Assembly: GCF_021401245.1 (NCBI RefSeq)
Contig: NZ_JACBFY010000001.1
Span: 186,001 to 250,000 of the forward strand
DNA from: Pseudacidovorax sp. NFM-22
GTDB taxonomy: Bacteria > Pseudomonadota > Gammaproteobacteria > Burkholderiales > Burkholderiaceae_C
DNA length: 64,000 bases
Reading direction: 5' to 3'
Positions 1 to 10,004 of this stretch are shown piece after piece (the first letter of the stretch is position 1; each line of letters starts with the position of its first letter). The notes beneath the pieces were generated by a model. That model did no database searches, had not been told where the DNA came from, and worked only from the letters and a program-made list of their open reading frames with translations. The position numbers were made by a program, and so were the translations under genes.

Positions 1-1
1 C

Positions 2-1969
2 GAGCGCTGGCGGCGGCTGCGCGCCGGCGAGCAGCAAAGCGGCGAATATGCCCGCATCACCCGGGACGGACGGGAGGTGTGGCTGCACAGCTTCTACAAC
101 CCGATCCTCGATGCCGAGGGGCGGCCCTTCAAGATCCTCAAGCTGGCGGCGGACCTGAGCGAACGGCGCCTGATGGAGCAGGCCCTGCGCGACGCCAAGG
201 AGCGCGCCGAATCCGCCGCCGCAGCGCGCAGCAGCTTCCTGGCCAACATGAGCCACGAGATCCGTACGCCGATGAACGCCATCATCGGCTTCTCGGAGGT
301 GCTGCTCGATTCGCCGCTCGACGCCAGCCAGCGCCGCCACCTGAGCACCATCCACCAGGCCTGGCATTCGATGCTGCGGCTGCTCAACGAGGTGCTCGAC
401 ACGGCCAAGCTGGAGAAGGGCGCGATGACGCTGATGGAGGAGGACTTCTCCCTGCGCGCGCTGTGCGACCAGGTGGTCGCCTCGATGCGCATCAGCGCGA
501 TCCGCAAGGGCCTGGACCTGGTCCTCGACTACCACCCGAGCGTGCCGCTGCACTTCCGCGGCGATGCGCTGCGGGTGCAGCAGGTGCTGCTCAACCTGCT
601 GGGCAATGCCGTGAAGTTCACCGAACAGGGCAGGGTGGTGCTGCGCGTGCGCCATCACGGTGGCCAGCTCAGCCTCGAGGTGGAGGACACCGGCATCGGC
701 ATCGAGCAGGACATGCAGGAGCGCATCTTCGAACCCTTTGCCCAGGCCGACGCCTCGACGTCGCGGCGCTTCGGGGGCACGGGATTGGGCACCACCATCT
801 CGCGACAGCTGGCGCACCTGATGGGCGGCACCATCAGGGTGGCCAGCACGCCGGGGCGCGGCAGTGTGTTCACCGTGCGGCTGCCCTTGCCGCTGGGCAG
901 TCCCACGGGATTGCCGGATGCGGTGGGGGGCGCAGACACGCCGCTGCAACTGCCCGCGCTGCGCGTGCTGGCCGTGGACGACGCGCCGAGCAACCTGGAG
1001 CTGCTGGAGATCCTGCTGGGCCGCGAGGGCCACCAGGTGGCACTGGCCGGCGGCGGCGAACAGGCGGTGCAGATCGCCGCGCGCGAGCGTTTCGACCTCA
1101 TCCTCATGGACCTGCAGATGCCCGGCATGGACGGCCTGGAGGCGGCACGTGCCATCCGCCGGGCCGAGCAGGCGGCGGCCGACCGGCACACGCCGATCAT
1201 CGCCATGTCGGCCAGCGTGCTCGAAGCCGACCGCCTCGCGGCCGAGTCTGCCGGCATGGAGGGCTTTGCAGGCAAGCCCCTGGCGCCGGCGCAGCTCATG
1301 CGCGAGATGGCCCGCGTGCTGGGACTCGTCCTGGCTCCGGATCTGCCCGAGGCCGGCCATCCCGAGTCGCTGGCCATCGACTGGCATCGCGCGCTCTCGC
1401 TGTGGCACCGGCCGGGACTGCTGCACGACGCGCTCGAGCGCTTCCTGGCCGAGCAGCGCGCGACGCCGGGCAGGCTGATGCAGCTCGCGGACGACCAGGA
1501 CTGGAAGGGCCTGGCCGCGCTGGCGCACCGGCTGGTCGGGGCTGCGGGGCACTTCGGGCTCAACACCCTGCAAGGATTGGCGGGTCGACTGGAGACTGCA
1601 GCCCTGGCCCAGGATCCCACGGGGTGCAGCCAGTGCATCGTGGCGCTGCCGGGCGAACTGCTGCACGCGGAACAGGCGCTGCGCGCCCAGCGCCTGCAAT
1701 CGCCGGACGCGGTGTGGCTGAACGCTGCCAACGGTGCCGAGGTGCAGCTGAACCTGTCGTGCGTGCTGGATCTGATCGCGCGGACCATCACGCTGCTGCG
1801 TGCGGGGGAATGGCCGGAGGTGCCTTTCGCGGCGCTGTCGGCCTTGCTGCCCGCCGAAATGCTCGAGGACGCCAACGGCGCCATCGCCAACTTCGACTTC
1901 GAGCGCGGTCGGCGGGCCCTGGAGGTGCTGGCGGATCGGCTTCAGCGGGCAGCGCCGGTCGAAGGATGA
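2..1969 (+). CDS. Hybrid sensor histidine kinase (PAS-HisKA-HATPase-REC-HPt), N-terminus outside window
   Basis: The frame is open from the window edge, so the protein starts upstream. In order are the end of a PAS/PAC domain (reads into ...[15 protein letters not shown]), an H-box SHEIRTPMN with phospho-accepting His at bases 254-256, an N-box near base 590 (NLLGNAVKF), G-boxes near 690-800 (DTGIGI, FGGTGLG), a receiver domain from about 960 to 1320 with acceptor Asp at 1109-1111 (LILMDLQMP), and a C-terminal HPt domain with His at 1526-1528 ([12 protein letters not shown]). This is a complete His-Asp-His phosphorelay on one chain, needing a separate response regulator for output. The visible part has no membrane segment. 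The stimulus is unknown and the partner regulator is not in the window. Confidence 0.93.
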   Translation, partial: ERWRRLRAGEQQSGEYARITRDGREVWLHSFYNPILDAEGRPFKILKLAADLSERRLMEQALRDAKERAESAAAARSSFLANMSHEIRTPMNAIIGFSEVLLDSPLDASQRRHLSTIHQAWHSMLRLLNEVLDTAKLEKGAMTLMEEDFSLRALCDQVVASMRISAIRKGLDLVLDYHPSVPLHFRGDALRVQQVLLNLLGNAVKFTEQGRVVLRVRHHGGQLSLEVEDTGIGIEQDMQERIFEPFAQADASTSRRFGGTGLGTTISRQLAHLMGGTIRVASTPGRGSVFTVRLPLPLGSPTGLPDAVGGADTPLQLPALRVLAVDDAPSNLELLEILLGREGHQVALAGGGEQAVQIAARERFDLILMDLQMPGMDGLEAARAIRRAEQAAADRHTPIIAMSASVLEADRLAAESAGMEGFAGKPLAPAQLMREMARVLGLVLAPDLPEAGHPESLAIDWHRALSLWHRPGLLHDALERFLAEQRATPGRLMQLADDQDWKGLAALAHRLVGAAGHFGLNTLQGLAGRLETAALAQDPTGCSQCIVALPGELLHAEQALRAQRLQSPDAVWLNAANGAEVQLNLSCVLDLIARTITLLRAGEWPEVPFAALSALLPAEMLEDANGAIANFDFERGRRALEVLADRLQRAAPVEG

Positions 1970-2220
1970 GGCGCGCGGCCCGGCATCTGTGTACGAAAGC
2001 CGGCCGTCGCCGGGCGGTTGCAGTGGCGGCTTGGGCCAAGGCGAGCGCTTGGGACTCGGAGGTCCATCCGTCCAATAGATATGCAATGTGCGTTATGTCA
2101 AATAGTAAGGATGCGCGGGCAAGCAGTGAATGCGGCGACGCTGCTCGGCGTGCCTCCCGCTCTCCCCACCCCGCCCGAATCGCGGTCCGCCGCTGCTGGC
2201 ATCGATGGCCGGACAGGCAC

Positions 2221-2244
2221 AAAAAAAGCGCCCCTGAGGGCGCT
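2221..2244 (-). terminator. Rho-independent terminator of the MFS transporter gene
   Basis: Read on the reverse strand, 7-bp arms AGCGCCC/GGGCGCT enclose a TCAG loop and are followed by a run of at least six T. It lies about 45 bases past the transporter stop codon. Confidence 0.85.
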
Positions 2245-2258
2245 GTGGGCTCGAAGAA

Positions 2259-2278
2259 CCAGGCGCCGAGGCGCCTGG
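2259..2278. repeat. Perfect 9-bp inverted repeat with a 2-base loop
   Basis: The arms CCAGGCGCC/GGCGCCTGG are separated by GA. It lies between the transporter stop codon and the terminator at 2221-2244, so it probably forms a stabilising 3' hairpin on that transcript. Confidence 0.6.
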
Positions 2279-2290
2279 CCCGCAGGTCCT

Positions 2291-3628
2291 TCACTCGCGT
2301 GACGATTCCAGCGTCTTGTTGATATAGAGCGCGACCAGCGTGCAGATCGCACCGGAGGCCAGGTAGACGCCAAGGAAGGCCAGCCCGAAATGGGCCGACA
2401 GCCCGAGCGCGACCAGCGGCGCAAATGCGGCCCCCACCAGCCAGGCGAAATCGGAGGTCAACGCGGCGCCGGTGTAGCGGTAGCGTGCACTGAAGTTCGA
2501 CGTCACCGTCCCGGAGGCCTGGCCATACGACAGGCCCAGCAGCACGAAGCCGATCAGGATGAAGACGTTCTGTCCTTCGCTCGACTTGAGCAGCACCGGT
2601 GCCACGAGGCTGAACAAGCCGATCAAGGCAGCCAGGGTGCCCAGGGTGTTGCGACGACCAAAGCGGTCGGCAATCCAGCCAGAAGCCAGCACGGCCGCGG
2701 CACACAGCAGGCCGCCGATCACCTGCACGCCCAGGAAGTCGGCAATGGACTGGTCCGAATAGAGCTGGATCCACGACAGCGGGAACACCGTCACCAGGTG
2801 GAACAGCGCATAGCTGGCCAGCGCGGCGAAGGCGCCGATGAAGATGTTGTAGCCCTGGGTGCGAAGCAGTTCGCCGGCGGGCGTGGGCTCGAGTTCCCGC
2901 TGTTCGAGCGCCCTCTCGTACTCATGGGTGACCACCAGGCGCAGACGGGCGAACAGCGCCACCACGTTGATGGCAAAGGCCACATAGAAGGGATAGCGCC
3001 AGCCCCAGTTCATGAAATCTTCCTGCGACAGGCTGCCGTACAGGTACATGAACAGCGCGCTGGCAACCACGAAGCCGAGCGGCGCGCCCAACTGTCCGAG
3101 CATGGCGTACCAGCCGCGGCGGTGCGGCGGCGCGTTCATCGACAGCAGCGACGGCAGGCCGTCCCAGGAGCCGCCGGTGCCCAGCCCCTGCCCGATCCGG
3201 AACAAGGCCAGCAGCAGGATCGCCCAGCCGCCGACAATGTCGTAGCCCGGCAGGAAGGCAATGCCCGCCGTGGACGTACCGAGCAGGAAGAGCGCGATGG
3301 TCAGCTTGGTGGCGCGGCCGTAGCGCTTCTGGATGCCCATCGAGACGACGGTGCCAATGGGCCGGGCGATGAAGGCCAGCGAGAAAATGGCGAACGCGTA
3401 GAGCGTGCCTTCGAGACGCTCGACGAAGGGAAAGAACAGCTGGGGGAACACCAGCGCGCAGGCGATGCCGAAGACGAAGAAGTCGAAGTACTCGGAGGAT
3501 CGCCCGATCACCACGCCGACGGCGATGTCGCCCGGGGCCACATCGTGATTGTCCGCATTGACCTGGCGAGCGTCTCGCTCGAGATCTCCAGAGTGGATTC
3601 CGGGGTGTGCCGGGCTCAGGCTGCTCAT
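2291..3628 (-). CDS. MFS transporter, metabolite:H+ symporter (MHS)-like
   Basis: A 445-residue inner-membrane protein with about twelve hydrophobic segments. Its N-terminal half carries MHS/ProP-type features: GRSSEYFDFFVFG in TM1, FIARPIGTVVSMGIQKRYGRA at the TM2-TM3 loop, and RIGQGLGTGGSWDG before TM5. A second signature, ADRFGRRN, sits between TM8 and TM9. These families import organic acids, betaines or sugars with protons, and the substrate cannot be read from sequence. The gene stands alone, divergent from cyoA across 179 bases that contain a 23-base palindrome. The start is the ATG read from 3628 on the reverse strand. Confidence 0.88.
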   Translation of the reverse strand: MSSLSPAHPGIHSGDLERDARQVNADNHDVAPGDIAVGVVIGRSSEYFDFFVFGIACALVFPQLFFPFVERLEGTLYAFAIFSLAFIARPIGTVVSMGIQKRYGRATKLTIALFLLGTSTAGIAFLPGYDIVGGWAILLLALFRIGQGLGTGGSWDGLPSLLSMNAPPHRRGWYAMLGQLGAPLGFVVASALFMYLYGSLSQEDFMNWGWRYPFYVAFAINVVALFARLRLVVTHEYERALEQRELEPTPAGELLRTQGYNIFIGAFAALASYALFHLVTVFPLSWIQLYSDQSIADFLGVQVIGGLLCAAAVLASGWIADRFGRRNTLGTLAALIGLFSLVAPVLLKSSEGQNVFILIGFVLLGLSYGQASGTVTSNFSARYRYTGAALTSDFAWLVGAAFAPLVALGLSAHFGLAFLGVYLASGAICTLVALYINKTLESSRE

Positions 3629-3697
3629 CGAAGTCTCCCTTGTATTCGAGGAGCGCCCAGATTACCACGCGAGATTCGCAGAGCCGTCGGACAGTGT

Positions 3698-3720
3698 CGA
3701 TAGGACAAATTGTCCAATCG
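3698..3720. promoter_or_regulatory. 23-base palindrome in the divergent MFS/cyoA promoter region
   Basis: The inner arms GGACAA and TTGTCC flank a single central A. After one mismatch on each side, outer arms CGAT/ATCG continue the symmetry. A symmetric site midway between two divergent genes is the expected shape for a dimeric repressor or activator site. The binding protein is unknown, and it does not match an FNR box (TTGAT-N4-ATCAA). Confidence 0.5.
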
Positions 3721-3807
3721 CCTACGCAGGCGCGCACCTCTAAAGTGCGGACTCCTGCCGCCGGTGCGCGAGGTGCCGGCCTGCTCGTTCCTTTCAGATT
3801 CCAGCGT

Positions 3808-4806
3808 ATGCCTTCACTCAAGACCTTCCGCGCGCCAGCCCTCCTGGCCGCCACGGCGCTCCTGGCCGGTTGCAACACGGTGGTGCTCACTCCCTCGGGG
3901 GACATCGCCTCGCAGCAGGGCCGCCTCGTGATGATCGCGACCGGGCTGATGCTGCTGATCATCATCCCGGTGATCGTGCTCACCCTGCTGTTCGCCTGGC
4001 GCTACCGTGCCGCGAACAAGGAGGCCGACTACCAGCCCGACTGGCACCACTCCACCCGCCTGGAGCTGGTCATCTGGTCGGCTCCACTGTTGATCATCAT
4101 CGCCCTGGGCGCGTTGACGTGGATCAGCACCCATACGCTGGATCCGTACCGCCCGCTCGACCGCATCGCGGCGGGCAGGCCGATGCCGGCGGACGTCAAG
4201 CCGCTGGAGATCCAGGTCGTTTCGCTGGACTGGAAATGGCTCTTCATCTATCCCGAGCAAGGCATCGCCACGGTCAACGAGGTGGCGGCGCCGGTGGACC
4301 GGCCCATCCTCTTCAAGCTGACCTCCAGCACGACGATGAACGCCTTCTATGTGCCCGACCTGGCCGGCATGATCTACACCATGCCCGGCATGCAGACCGA
4401 GCTGAATGCCGTCATCAACAAGCCCGGCGTCTACCACGGCCTGTCCTCGCACTACAGCGGCGCGGGCTTCTCGGGCATGACCTTCAAGTTCCACGGCGTC
4501 TCCAACGAGGACTTCGCCAAGTGGGTGGCCGATGCCAAGTCCGGCAGTCAGAGCCTGACGCGCGCCGTCTACAACGACCTGGCCAAGCCCAGCGAGCGCA
4601 ACCCCGTGCAGCGCTTCGCTTCCGTCGACCCCGACCTGTACTCGCGCGTGCTCAACCTGTGCACCGTGGATGGCCAGCGCTGCATGCACCAGGTGATGGC
4701 CCAGGACGCGCTGCGTGGCCGCACCAAGGCTGGCGAGGCTGCGGTCGCTGCGCTCATGCCGCAGCAGATCTGCACGCCCAACCAACCGGTCGACCTGCTC
4801 AACTGA
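3808..4806 (+). CDS. cyoA: Cytochrome bo3 ubiquinol oxidase subunit II
   Basis: A 332-residue lipoprotein subunit of the haem-copper quinol oxidase. The signal peptide ends in the lipobox LLAGC (Cys22). Two transmembrane helices follow (about residues 40-65 and 85-110), then a periplasmic cupredoxin-like domain with [20 protein letters not shown]. As expected for a quinol oxidase, the CuA ligand set of cytochrome c oxidases is missing. The ATG at 3808 was chosen because it begins the signal peptide; the open frame reaches further upstream without family features. First gene of the cyoABCD-SURF1-regB-regA cluster. Confidence 0.95.
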   Translation: MPSLKTFRAPALLAATALLAGCNTVVLTPSGDIASQQGRLVMIATGLMLLIIIPVIVLTLLFAWRYRAANKEADYQPDWHHSTRLELVIWSAPLLIIIALGALTWISTHTLDPYRPLDRIAAGRPMPADVKPLEIQVVSLDWKWLFIYPEQGIATVNEVAAPVDRPILFKLTSSTTMNAFYVPDLAGMIYTMPGMQTELNAVINKPGVYHGLSSHYSGAGFSGMTFKFHGVSNEDFAKWVADAKSGSQSLTRAVYNDLAKPSERNPVQRFASVDPDLYSRVLNLCTVDGQRCMHQVMAQDALRGRTKAGEAAVAALMPQQICTPNQPVDLLN

Positions 4807-4861
4807 GGACGCCGCCCTCCCCGGCCCGCATCCTGGCACCCATTCGAAGAAACGAAGCCCT

Positions 4862-6865
4862 ATGACTGAACCTTCTACCGCCGCGCCCCACTGGCTGCTG
4901 GGGCGGCTGACCTGGGAATCCGTTCCCATGGCGCACGAGCCGATCGTGCTGTGGACCTTCATCGCCGTCGCGCTCGGCGGCCTCGGCGTGCTCGCGCTGC
5001 TCACCAAGTTCCGGCTGTGGGGTCCGCTGTGGCGCGACTGGTTCTGCAGCATCGACCACAAGAAGATCGGGATCATGTACATGATCCTGGGCATCGTGAT
5101 GCTGCTGCGCGGCTTTGCCGACGCGCTGATGATGCGCCTGCAGCAGGCCGTGGCCTTCGGCGACAACATGGGCTACCTGCCGCCGCACCACTACGACCAG
5201 ATCTTCACGGCGCACGGCGTCATCATGATCTTCTTCGTGGCGATGCCGCTGGTCACGGGCCTGATGAACTACCTCGTGCCGCTGCAGATCGGCGCGCGCG
5301 ACGTGGCCTTCCCCTTCCTGAACAACTTCAGCTTCTGGATGACCACCGGCGGCGCCGTGCTGGTGATGCTGTCGCTGTTCCTGGGCGAGTTCTCCACCGC
5401 CGGCTGGCTGGCCCTGTCGACGCTGGGCAACCAGAACCCGGGGGTGGGCCTCGACTACTACATCTGGGCGCTGCAGATCGCGGGGGTGGGCACCACGCTC
5501 TCGGGCATCAACCTGCTGGTGACCATCGTCAAGATGCGCGCCCCCGGCATGGGCCTGATGAAGATGCCCGTCTTCACCTGGACCTCGCTGTGCACCAACG
5601 CGCTGATCGTGGCCTCCTTCCCGGTGCTGACGGCCGCCCTGGTGCTGATGTCGCTCGACCGTTATGTCGGCACGAACTTCTTCACCAACGTGTCGGGCGG
5701 CAACCCGATGCTGTACGTCAACCTGATCTGGATCTGGGGCCACCCCGAGGTCTACATCCTGGTGCTGCCGGCCTTCGGCGTGTTCTCCGAGGTGGTGGCC
5801 ACCTTCTCGGGCAAGCGGCTGTTCGGCTACACGTCCATGGTCTACGCCACGGTCTGTATCACCATCCTGTCGTACATCGTGTGGCTGCACCACTTCTTCA
5901 CGATGGGCTCGGGCGCGAGCGTGAATGCCTTCTTCGGCATCACGACGATGATCATCTCGATCCCCACGGGCGCGAAGATCTTCAACTGGCTCTTCACCAT
6001 GTACCGTGGCCGCATCCGCTTCGAGCCGCCCATGCTGTGGACCGTCGGCTTCATGTGCACCTTCGCCATCGGCGGCATGACCGGCGTGCTGCTGGCCGTG
6101 CCCCCGGCCGACTTCGTGCTGCACAACAGCCTGTTCCTGATCGCCCACTTCCACAACGTGATCATCGGTGGCGTGGTGTTCGCCATGTTCGCCGGCATCA
6201 ACTACTGGTTCCCCAAGGCCTTCGGCTACAAGCTCGACGCGTTCTGGGGCAAGTGCTCGTTCTGGTTCTGGCTGGTGGGCTTCTACGTGGCCTTCATGCC
6301 GCTGTACGTGCTCGGCCTGATGGGCGTGACGCGTCGCGTCAACCACTTCGAGGACCCGTCGCTGCAGATCTGGTTCCAGGTCGCGGCCCTGGGCGCCGTG
6401 CTGATCGCCTGCGGGATCGCCTGCTTCCTGATCCAGCTGGGCGTGAGCTACCTGCGCCGCGAGCAGCTGCGTGACCACACGGGCGACCCGTGGAACGGCC
6501 GCACGCTGGAGTGGGCGACCTCCTCGCCCCCGCCCCAGTACAACTTCGCCTTCACGCCGGTGGTGCATGAGGTCGACGCCTGGTGGGACATGAAGCAGCA
6601 TGGCTACAAGCGCCCGCTGGGTGGCTTCAAGCCGATCCACATGCCCGCCAACACCGGCGCCGGCGTGGTGATCTCGGTGTTCTCGGTGATCTGCGGCTTC
6701 GCACTCATCTGGCACATGTGGCCGCTGGCCGCCGCCTCGTTCGCGGCGACGATCCTGGCGTCGATCATCCACACCTTCAACTACAAGCGCGACTACCACA
6801 TCCCGGCCGAGGAAGTCTCGGCCGCCGAGAACGCGCGCACCCAACTGCTGGCCCGTCATGTCTGA
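4862..6865 (+). CDS. cyoB: Cytochrome bo3 ubiquinol oxidase subunit I
   Basis: The 667-residue catalytic subunit, which reduces O2 to water with electrons from ubiquinol and pumps protons. Conserved metal-centre motifs are all present: the low-spin haem His in [11 protein letters not shown], the CuB His and cross-linked Tyr in [12 protein letters not shown], the CuB His pair in [10 protein letters not shown], and the haem ligands in [10 protein letters not shown]. About fifteen membrane helices fit the long form of bo3 subunit I. It begins 55 bases after cyoA and its last 8 bases overlap cyoC, so translation is probably coupled. Confidence 0.97.
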   Translation: MTEPSTAAPHWLLGRLTWESVPMAHEPIVLWTFIAVALGGLGVLALLTKFRLWGPLWRDWFCSIDHKKIGIMYMILGIVMLLRGFADALMMRLQQAVAFGDNMGYLPPHHYDQIFTAHGVIMIFFVAMPLVTGLMNYLVPLQIGARDVAFPFLNNFSFWMTTGGAVLVMLSLFLGEFSTAGWLALSTLGNQNPGVGLDYYIWALQIAGVGTTLSGINLLVTIVKMRAPGMGLMKMPVFTWTSLCTNALIVASFPVLTAALVLMSLDRYVGTNFFTNVSGGNPMLYVNLIWIWGHPEVYILVLPAFGVFSEVVATFSGKRLFGYTSMVYATVCITILSYIVWLHHFFTMGSGASVNAFFGITTMIISIPTGAKIFNWLFTMYRGRIRFEPPMLWTVGFMCTFAIGGMTGVLLAVPPADFVLHNSLFLIAHFHNVIIGGVVFAMFAGINYWFPKAFGYKLDAFWGKCSFWFWLVGFYVAFMPLYVLGLMGVTRRVNHFEDPSLQIWFQVAALGAVLIACGIACFLIQLGVSYLRREQLRDHTGDPWNGRTLEWATSSPPPQYNFAFTPVVHEVDAWWDMKQHGYKRPLGGFKPIHMPANTGAGVVISVFSVICGFALIWHMWPLAAASFAATILASIIHTFNYKRDYHIPAEEVSAAENARTQLLARHV

Positions 6866-7490
6866 TCTCGCCTACGCCACCGGCACCGCCGGCGACACCA
6901 CCGACCGCGCCTACCACCTGGCGGACGAGCCGCATCCGGAGAACGGCACCTCGCTGGGCTTCTGGCTCTACCTGATGAGCGACTGCCTGATCTTCGCGGC
7001 GCTCTTCGCGACCTATGGCGTGCTCGGCCGCAGCTATGCGGGCGGCCCCAGCGGCGCCGAACTGTTCGACCTGAAGCTGGTGGCCATCAACACGGCCTTC
7101 CTGCTGCTGTCGTCGATCACCTTCGGCTTTGCCATGCTGCAGAAGCAGCAGAACAAGGTGGGCGGCACGCTGGGCTGGCTGGCCATCACCGGCATCTTCG
7201 GCCTGTGCTTCCTGGGCGTGGAGCTCTATGAGTTCCACCACCTGATCCACGAAGGCGCCACGCCGCAGAGCAGCGCCTTCCTGTCGGCCTTCTTCGCGCT
7301 GGTCGGCACCCACGGCCTGCACGTGACCTTCGGCTCGATCTGGATGGTGGTGCTGATGATCCAGATCTCCAAGCACGGCCTGATCCACGAGAACAAGCGC
7401 CGCCTGATGTGCCTGTCGATGTTCTGGCACTTTCTGGACGTCGTGTGGATCGGCGTCTTCACCTTCGTCTACCTGATGGGAGTGCTGTGA
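6858..7490 (+). CDS. cyoC: Cytochrome bo3 ubiquinol oxidase subunit III
   Basis: A 210-residue, five-helix membrane subunit that stabilises subunit I. Family markers include [18 protein letters not shown] in the first helix, [24 protein letters not shown] and the terminal [20 protein letters not shown]. The start overlaps the end of cyoB by 8 bases and the stop overlaps the cyoD start by one base (TGATG). Confidence 0.95.
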   Translation: MSDLAYATGTAGDTTDRAYHLADEPHPENGTSLGFWLYLMSDCLIFAALFATYGVLGRSYAGGPSGAELFDLKLVAINTAFLLLSSITFGFAMLQKQQNKVGGTLGWLAITGIFGLCFLGVELYEFHHLIHEGATPQSSAFLSAFFALVGTHGLHVTFGSIWMVVLMIQISKHGLIHENKRRLMCLSMFWHFLDVVWIGVFTFVYLMGVL

Positions 7491-7909
7491 TGAGTACCCA
7501 TGCCACCCACGCCGCGCACGCCGGCCACGCCCACGACGACCACCATCATGACGACCACCACGGCGACGTGGGACCGCACAGCACCTTCTCGGGCTACATG
7601 ATCGGTTTCGTGCTGTCCATCGTGCTCACCGCCATCCCCTTCTGGCTGGTGATGAACGACGTGATCAGCAGCCGCAACACGGCCGTCATCGTGCTGGGCG
7701 CCTTCGCGGTCGTCCAGATCCTCGTGCACATGGTCTTCTTCCTGCACATGAACGGCAAGGTCGAAGGCGGCTGGACCCTGCTGTCCACGATCTTCACCGT
7801 CGTCTTCGTGGCCATTGCCATCGCGGGCACGCTGTGGGTCATGTTCCACATGAACACGAACATGATGCCGGCGCACGAGATGCAGCAGCACATCCAGCGC
7901 GCGCAATGA
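7490..7909 (+). CDS. cyoD: Cytochrome bo3 ubiquinol oxidase subunit IV, histidine-rich N-terminus
   Basis: A 139-residue protein with three transmembrane helices, the small assembly subunit of the bo3 complex. The core pattern GFVLSIVLTAIPFWLV and ILVHMVFFLHMN is typical. The first ~30 residues are unusually rich in His (HATHAAHAGHAHDDHHHDDH), which could bind a metal ion; this is inference. Start chosen at the ATG overlapping the cyoC stop by one base; the stop overlaps the following SURF1 start (ATGA). Confidence 0.92.
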   Translation: MSTHATHAAHAGHAHDDHHHDDHHGDVGPHSTFSGYMIGFVLSIVLTAIPFWLVMNDVISSRNTAVIVLGAFAVVQILVHMVFFLHMNGKVEGGWTLLSTIFTVVFVAIAIAGTLWVMFHMNTNMMPAHEMQQHIQRAQ

Positions 7910-8655
7910 CGCAGCGGCGCCGCGGTCGGGTCCTCGTGCCTGCCGCGGCACTTTTTTTTGTGCTCCTGCTGGCCCTGGGCACCTGGCAGGTCCAGCGCCT
8001 GGCGTGGAAGCGCGAGCTGATCGCACGGGTCGATGCCCGGGTGACCGCAACGCCGATCGACGCACCGGGGCGTGCCGCGTGGCCGTCCGTCACGGCCGAG
8101 CGCGCGGAATACCAGCGCGTGACGCTGCAGGGCCGCTTCCTGACGGACAAGGCGGCGCTGGTGCAGGCCACCACCGACCTTGGCGCGGGCTTCTGGCTGC
8201 TGACGCCCCTCGCGCGGCCGGACGGCAGCGTCGTGTGGGTCAACCGCGGCTTCCTGCCGCCGGAGGCCCGTGAGCCCTCGGGCCGCGGCCGGAGCGACCC
8301 CACGGGCGACGTCGACGTGGTGGGCCTGCTGCGCATCACCGAGCCCAAGGGCGCCTTCCTGCGCCACAACGATCCCGCGGCCGACCGCTGGTATTCGCGC
8401 GACATCGTCGCGCTCACGGCGGCCCGCGGGCTGCCGGCCGCCGACACCGCCCCCTACTTCGTCGATGCCGCCCGCGACCCGCAGCAGGCCGAGGGCACCT
8501 GGCCCGAGGGCGGCCTGACCGTCATCCGCTTTCCCAACAACCACCTGATGTACGCCATCACCTGGTACGGCATGGCCCTGCTTCTGGTGGTGGGCCTGGT
8601 CTATGCCTGGCGCCGCGGTGCCCTGGGGCCGGACGACGACAATCCGGCGCGATGA
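7906..8655 (+). CDS. SURF1 family oxidase assembly protein
   Basis: A 249-residue membrane protein with one helix near each end and a periplasmic domain between, the standard SURF1/Shy1 layout. Family motifs are GTWQVQRLAWKRELI after the first helix, VWVNRGFLP in the middle and FPNNHLMYAITWYGMA at the second helix. SURF1 proteins assist haem-copper oxidase assembly, usually at the haem-insertion step, which fits its place directly after cyoD. Its ATG overlaps the cyoD stop by 4 bases and its end overlaps the sensor kinase start by 4. Confidence 0.92.
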   Translation: MTQRRRGRVLVPAAALFFVLLLALGTWQVQRLAWKRELIARVDARVTATPIDAPGRAAWPSVTAERAEYQRVTLQGRFLTDKAALVQATTDLGAGFWLLTPLARPDGSVVWVNRGFLPPEAREPSGRGRSDPTGDVDVVGLLRITEPKGAFLRHNDPAADRWYSRDIVALTAARGLPAADTAPYFVDAARDPQQAEGTWPEGGLTVIRFPNNHLMYAITWYGMALLLVVGLVYAWRRGALGPDDDNPAR

Positions 8656-10004
8656 GCGCCAGCCCCCCCGACTCCCCTGCCCTGCTCGCCGCACGCGCCC
8701 AGGTGCGGGCCCAGGCCGCACGCGGCCTCGACTCGGCCACCGGCCGCAAGAACCTGCACCAGCTGATCCAGCTGCGCTGGATCGCCGCCTTTGGCCAGAT
8801 CGTGACCATCGAGGTCGCGCACTACGGCCTGCGGCTGCCCATTCCGCTGGAACCCATGCTGGCCGTGCTGGCCGGCTTGCTGGCCTTCAACGTGCTGAGC
8901 TTGCTGCGCTGGCGCACCGGGCGGCGCGTCACCAATGGCGAGCTGTTCCTGGGCCTGATGGTGGACGTGGGCACGCTCACGGCGCAGCTGCACCTGAGCG
9001 GCGGCATCAGCAACCCCTTCGTCTACCTCTACCTGTTGCAGGTCACCCTGGGCGCCGTGCTGCTGCGGGCCTGGGCCGTGTGGACGATGGTGGCCGTGGC
9101 CATCGGCTGCGTCGCCGGTCTGGCGATCTTCAGCCGGCCGCTGCCGGTGGCGCTGGAGGCGCACCGTGGCCTGGCCAGTCCCTACCTGGCGGGCTTGCTG
9201 ATCTGCTTTGCCCTCAACGCCGTACTGCTGGTCGTGTTCATCACCCGCATCGGCCAGAACCTGCGCGAGCGCGACGCCCGCCTGGCCGCCCTGCGCCAGC
9301 GCGCGGCCGAAGAGGAACACATCGTTCGCATGGGCCTGCTGGCCTCGGGCGCGGCGCACGAGCTGGGCACGCCCCTGGCCACGCTGGCCGTGATCCTGGG
9401 CGACTGGCAGCACCTGCCGCACTTCAATTCCGACCCCGAACTGCTGCAGGACGTGACGGAGATGCAGACGCAGGTGCTGCGCTGCAAGTCCATCGTCAGC
9501 GGCATCCTGCTGTCGGCCGGGGAGACACGGGGCGAGTCCTCGGCCATGACCACCGTCTGCCGCTTTCTCGACGACCTGGTGGCCGACTGGCGCTCCACGC
9601 GCTCGGGCACCGTGCTGCTCTACAGCAACCGCTTTGGGCACGATCTGCCCATGGTCTCGGACTCCGCCATCGCGCAGATGATCTGCAACGTGCTGGACAA
9701 TGCCCGCGAGGCCTCGCCCCAGCGCATCCATCTCCATGTGGGCCGCGATGACGACACGCTGGTGCTCGAAGTCTTCGACGAAGGCCCGGGCTTTCGCGCC
9801 GACATGCTCACGCGCCTGGGCACGCCCTACCAGTCGACCAAGGGGCGTCCGGGCAGTGGCCTCGGCCTGTTCCTCGTCGTGAATGTCGCGCGTACGCTGG
9901 GCGGTCAGGTGGAGGCCGCCAACCGTGCCGAGGGCGGTGCGCTGGTGCGCATCACGCTGCCGCTGGCCGCCGTCACGCTTGCCACCAGAGATCCGACCGA
10001 ATGA
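8652..10004 (+). CDS. RegB/PrrB-type redox-sensing histidine kinase
   Basis: A 450-residue kinase with an N-terminal block of about six membrane helices. It carries the heptad GGISNPF known from RegB, where it lies in the quinone-sensing membrane domain. The H-box is the RegB form GAAHELGTPLATL with His236. Cys278 in VLRCKSIVSG lies 42 residues further on, close to the 40-residue spacing of the redox-active Cys265 and His225 in Rhodobacter RegB. The ATPase domain ends with GRPGSGLGLFLV. ATGA overlaps join it to SURF1 upstream and to its regulator downstream. By homology it reports the redox state of the respiratory chain. Confidence 0.92.
   Translation: MSASPPDSPALLAARAQVRAQAARGLDSATGRKNLHQLIQLRWIAAFGQIVTIEVAHYGLRLPIPLEPMLAVLAGLLAFNVLSLLRWRTGRRVTNGELFLGLMVDVGTLTAQLHLSGGISNPFVYLYLLQVTLGAVLLRAWAVWTMVAVAIGCVAGLAIFSRPLPVALEAHRGLASPYLAGLLICFALNAVLLVVFITRIGQNLRERDARLAALRQRAAEEEHIVRMGLLASGAAHELGTPLATLAVILGDWQHLPHFNSDPELLQDVTEMQTQVLRCKSIVSGILLSAGETRGESSAMTTVCRFLDDLVADWRSTRSGTVLLYSNRFGHDLPMVSDSAIAQMICNVLDNAREASPQRIHLHVGRDDDTLVLEVFDEGPGFRADMLTRLGTPYQSTKGRPGSGLGLFLVVNVARTLGGQVEAANRAEGGALVRITLPLAAVTLATRDPTE

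Larger units (their letters stand above)
1970..2290. other. Intergenic stretch between the hybrid kinase and the convergent MFS gene
   Basis: No credible coding frame was found. The left part (around 2070-2110) is locally AT-rich with no clear promoter. The right part holds the terminator structures of the reverse-strand transporter gene, listed separately. Confidence 0.6.

Noticed and set aside
2390-3703. Forward frame of 437 codons opposite the MFS gene
   Set aside because: Composed of Gln/Glu/Arg repeats complementary to membrane-helix codons; the reverse-strand transporter is the real gene.
4799-6859. Reverse-strand frame of 686 codons opposite cyoB
   Set aside because: Low-complexity His/Asp/Gln/Arg translation antisense to a conserved oxidase subunit; no motif or ribosome site.
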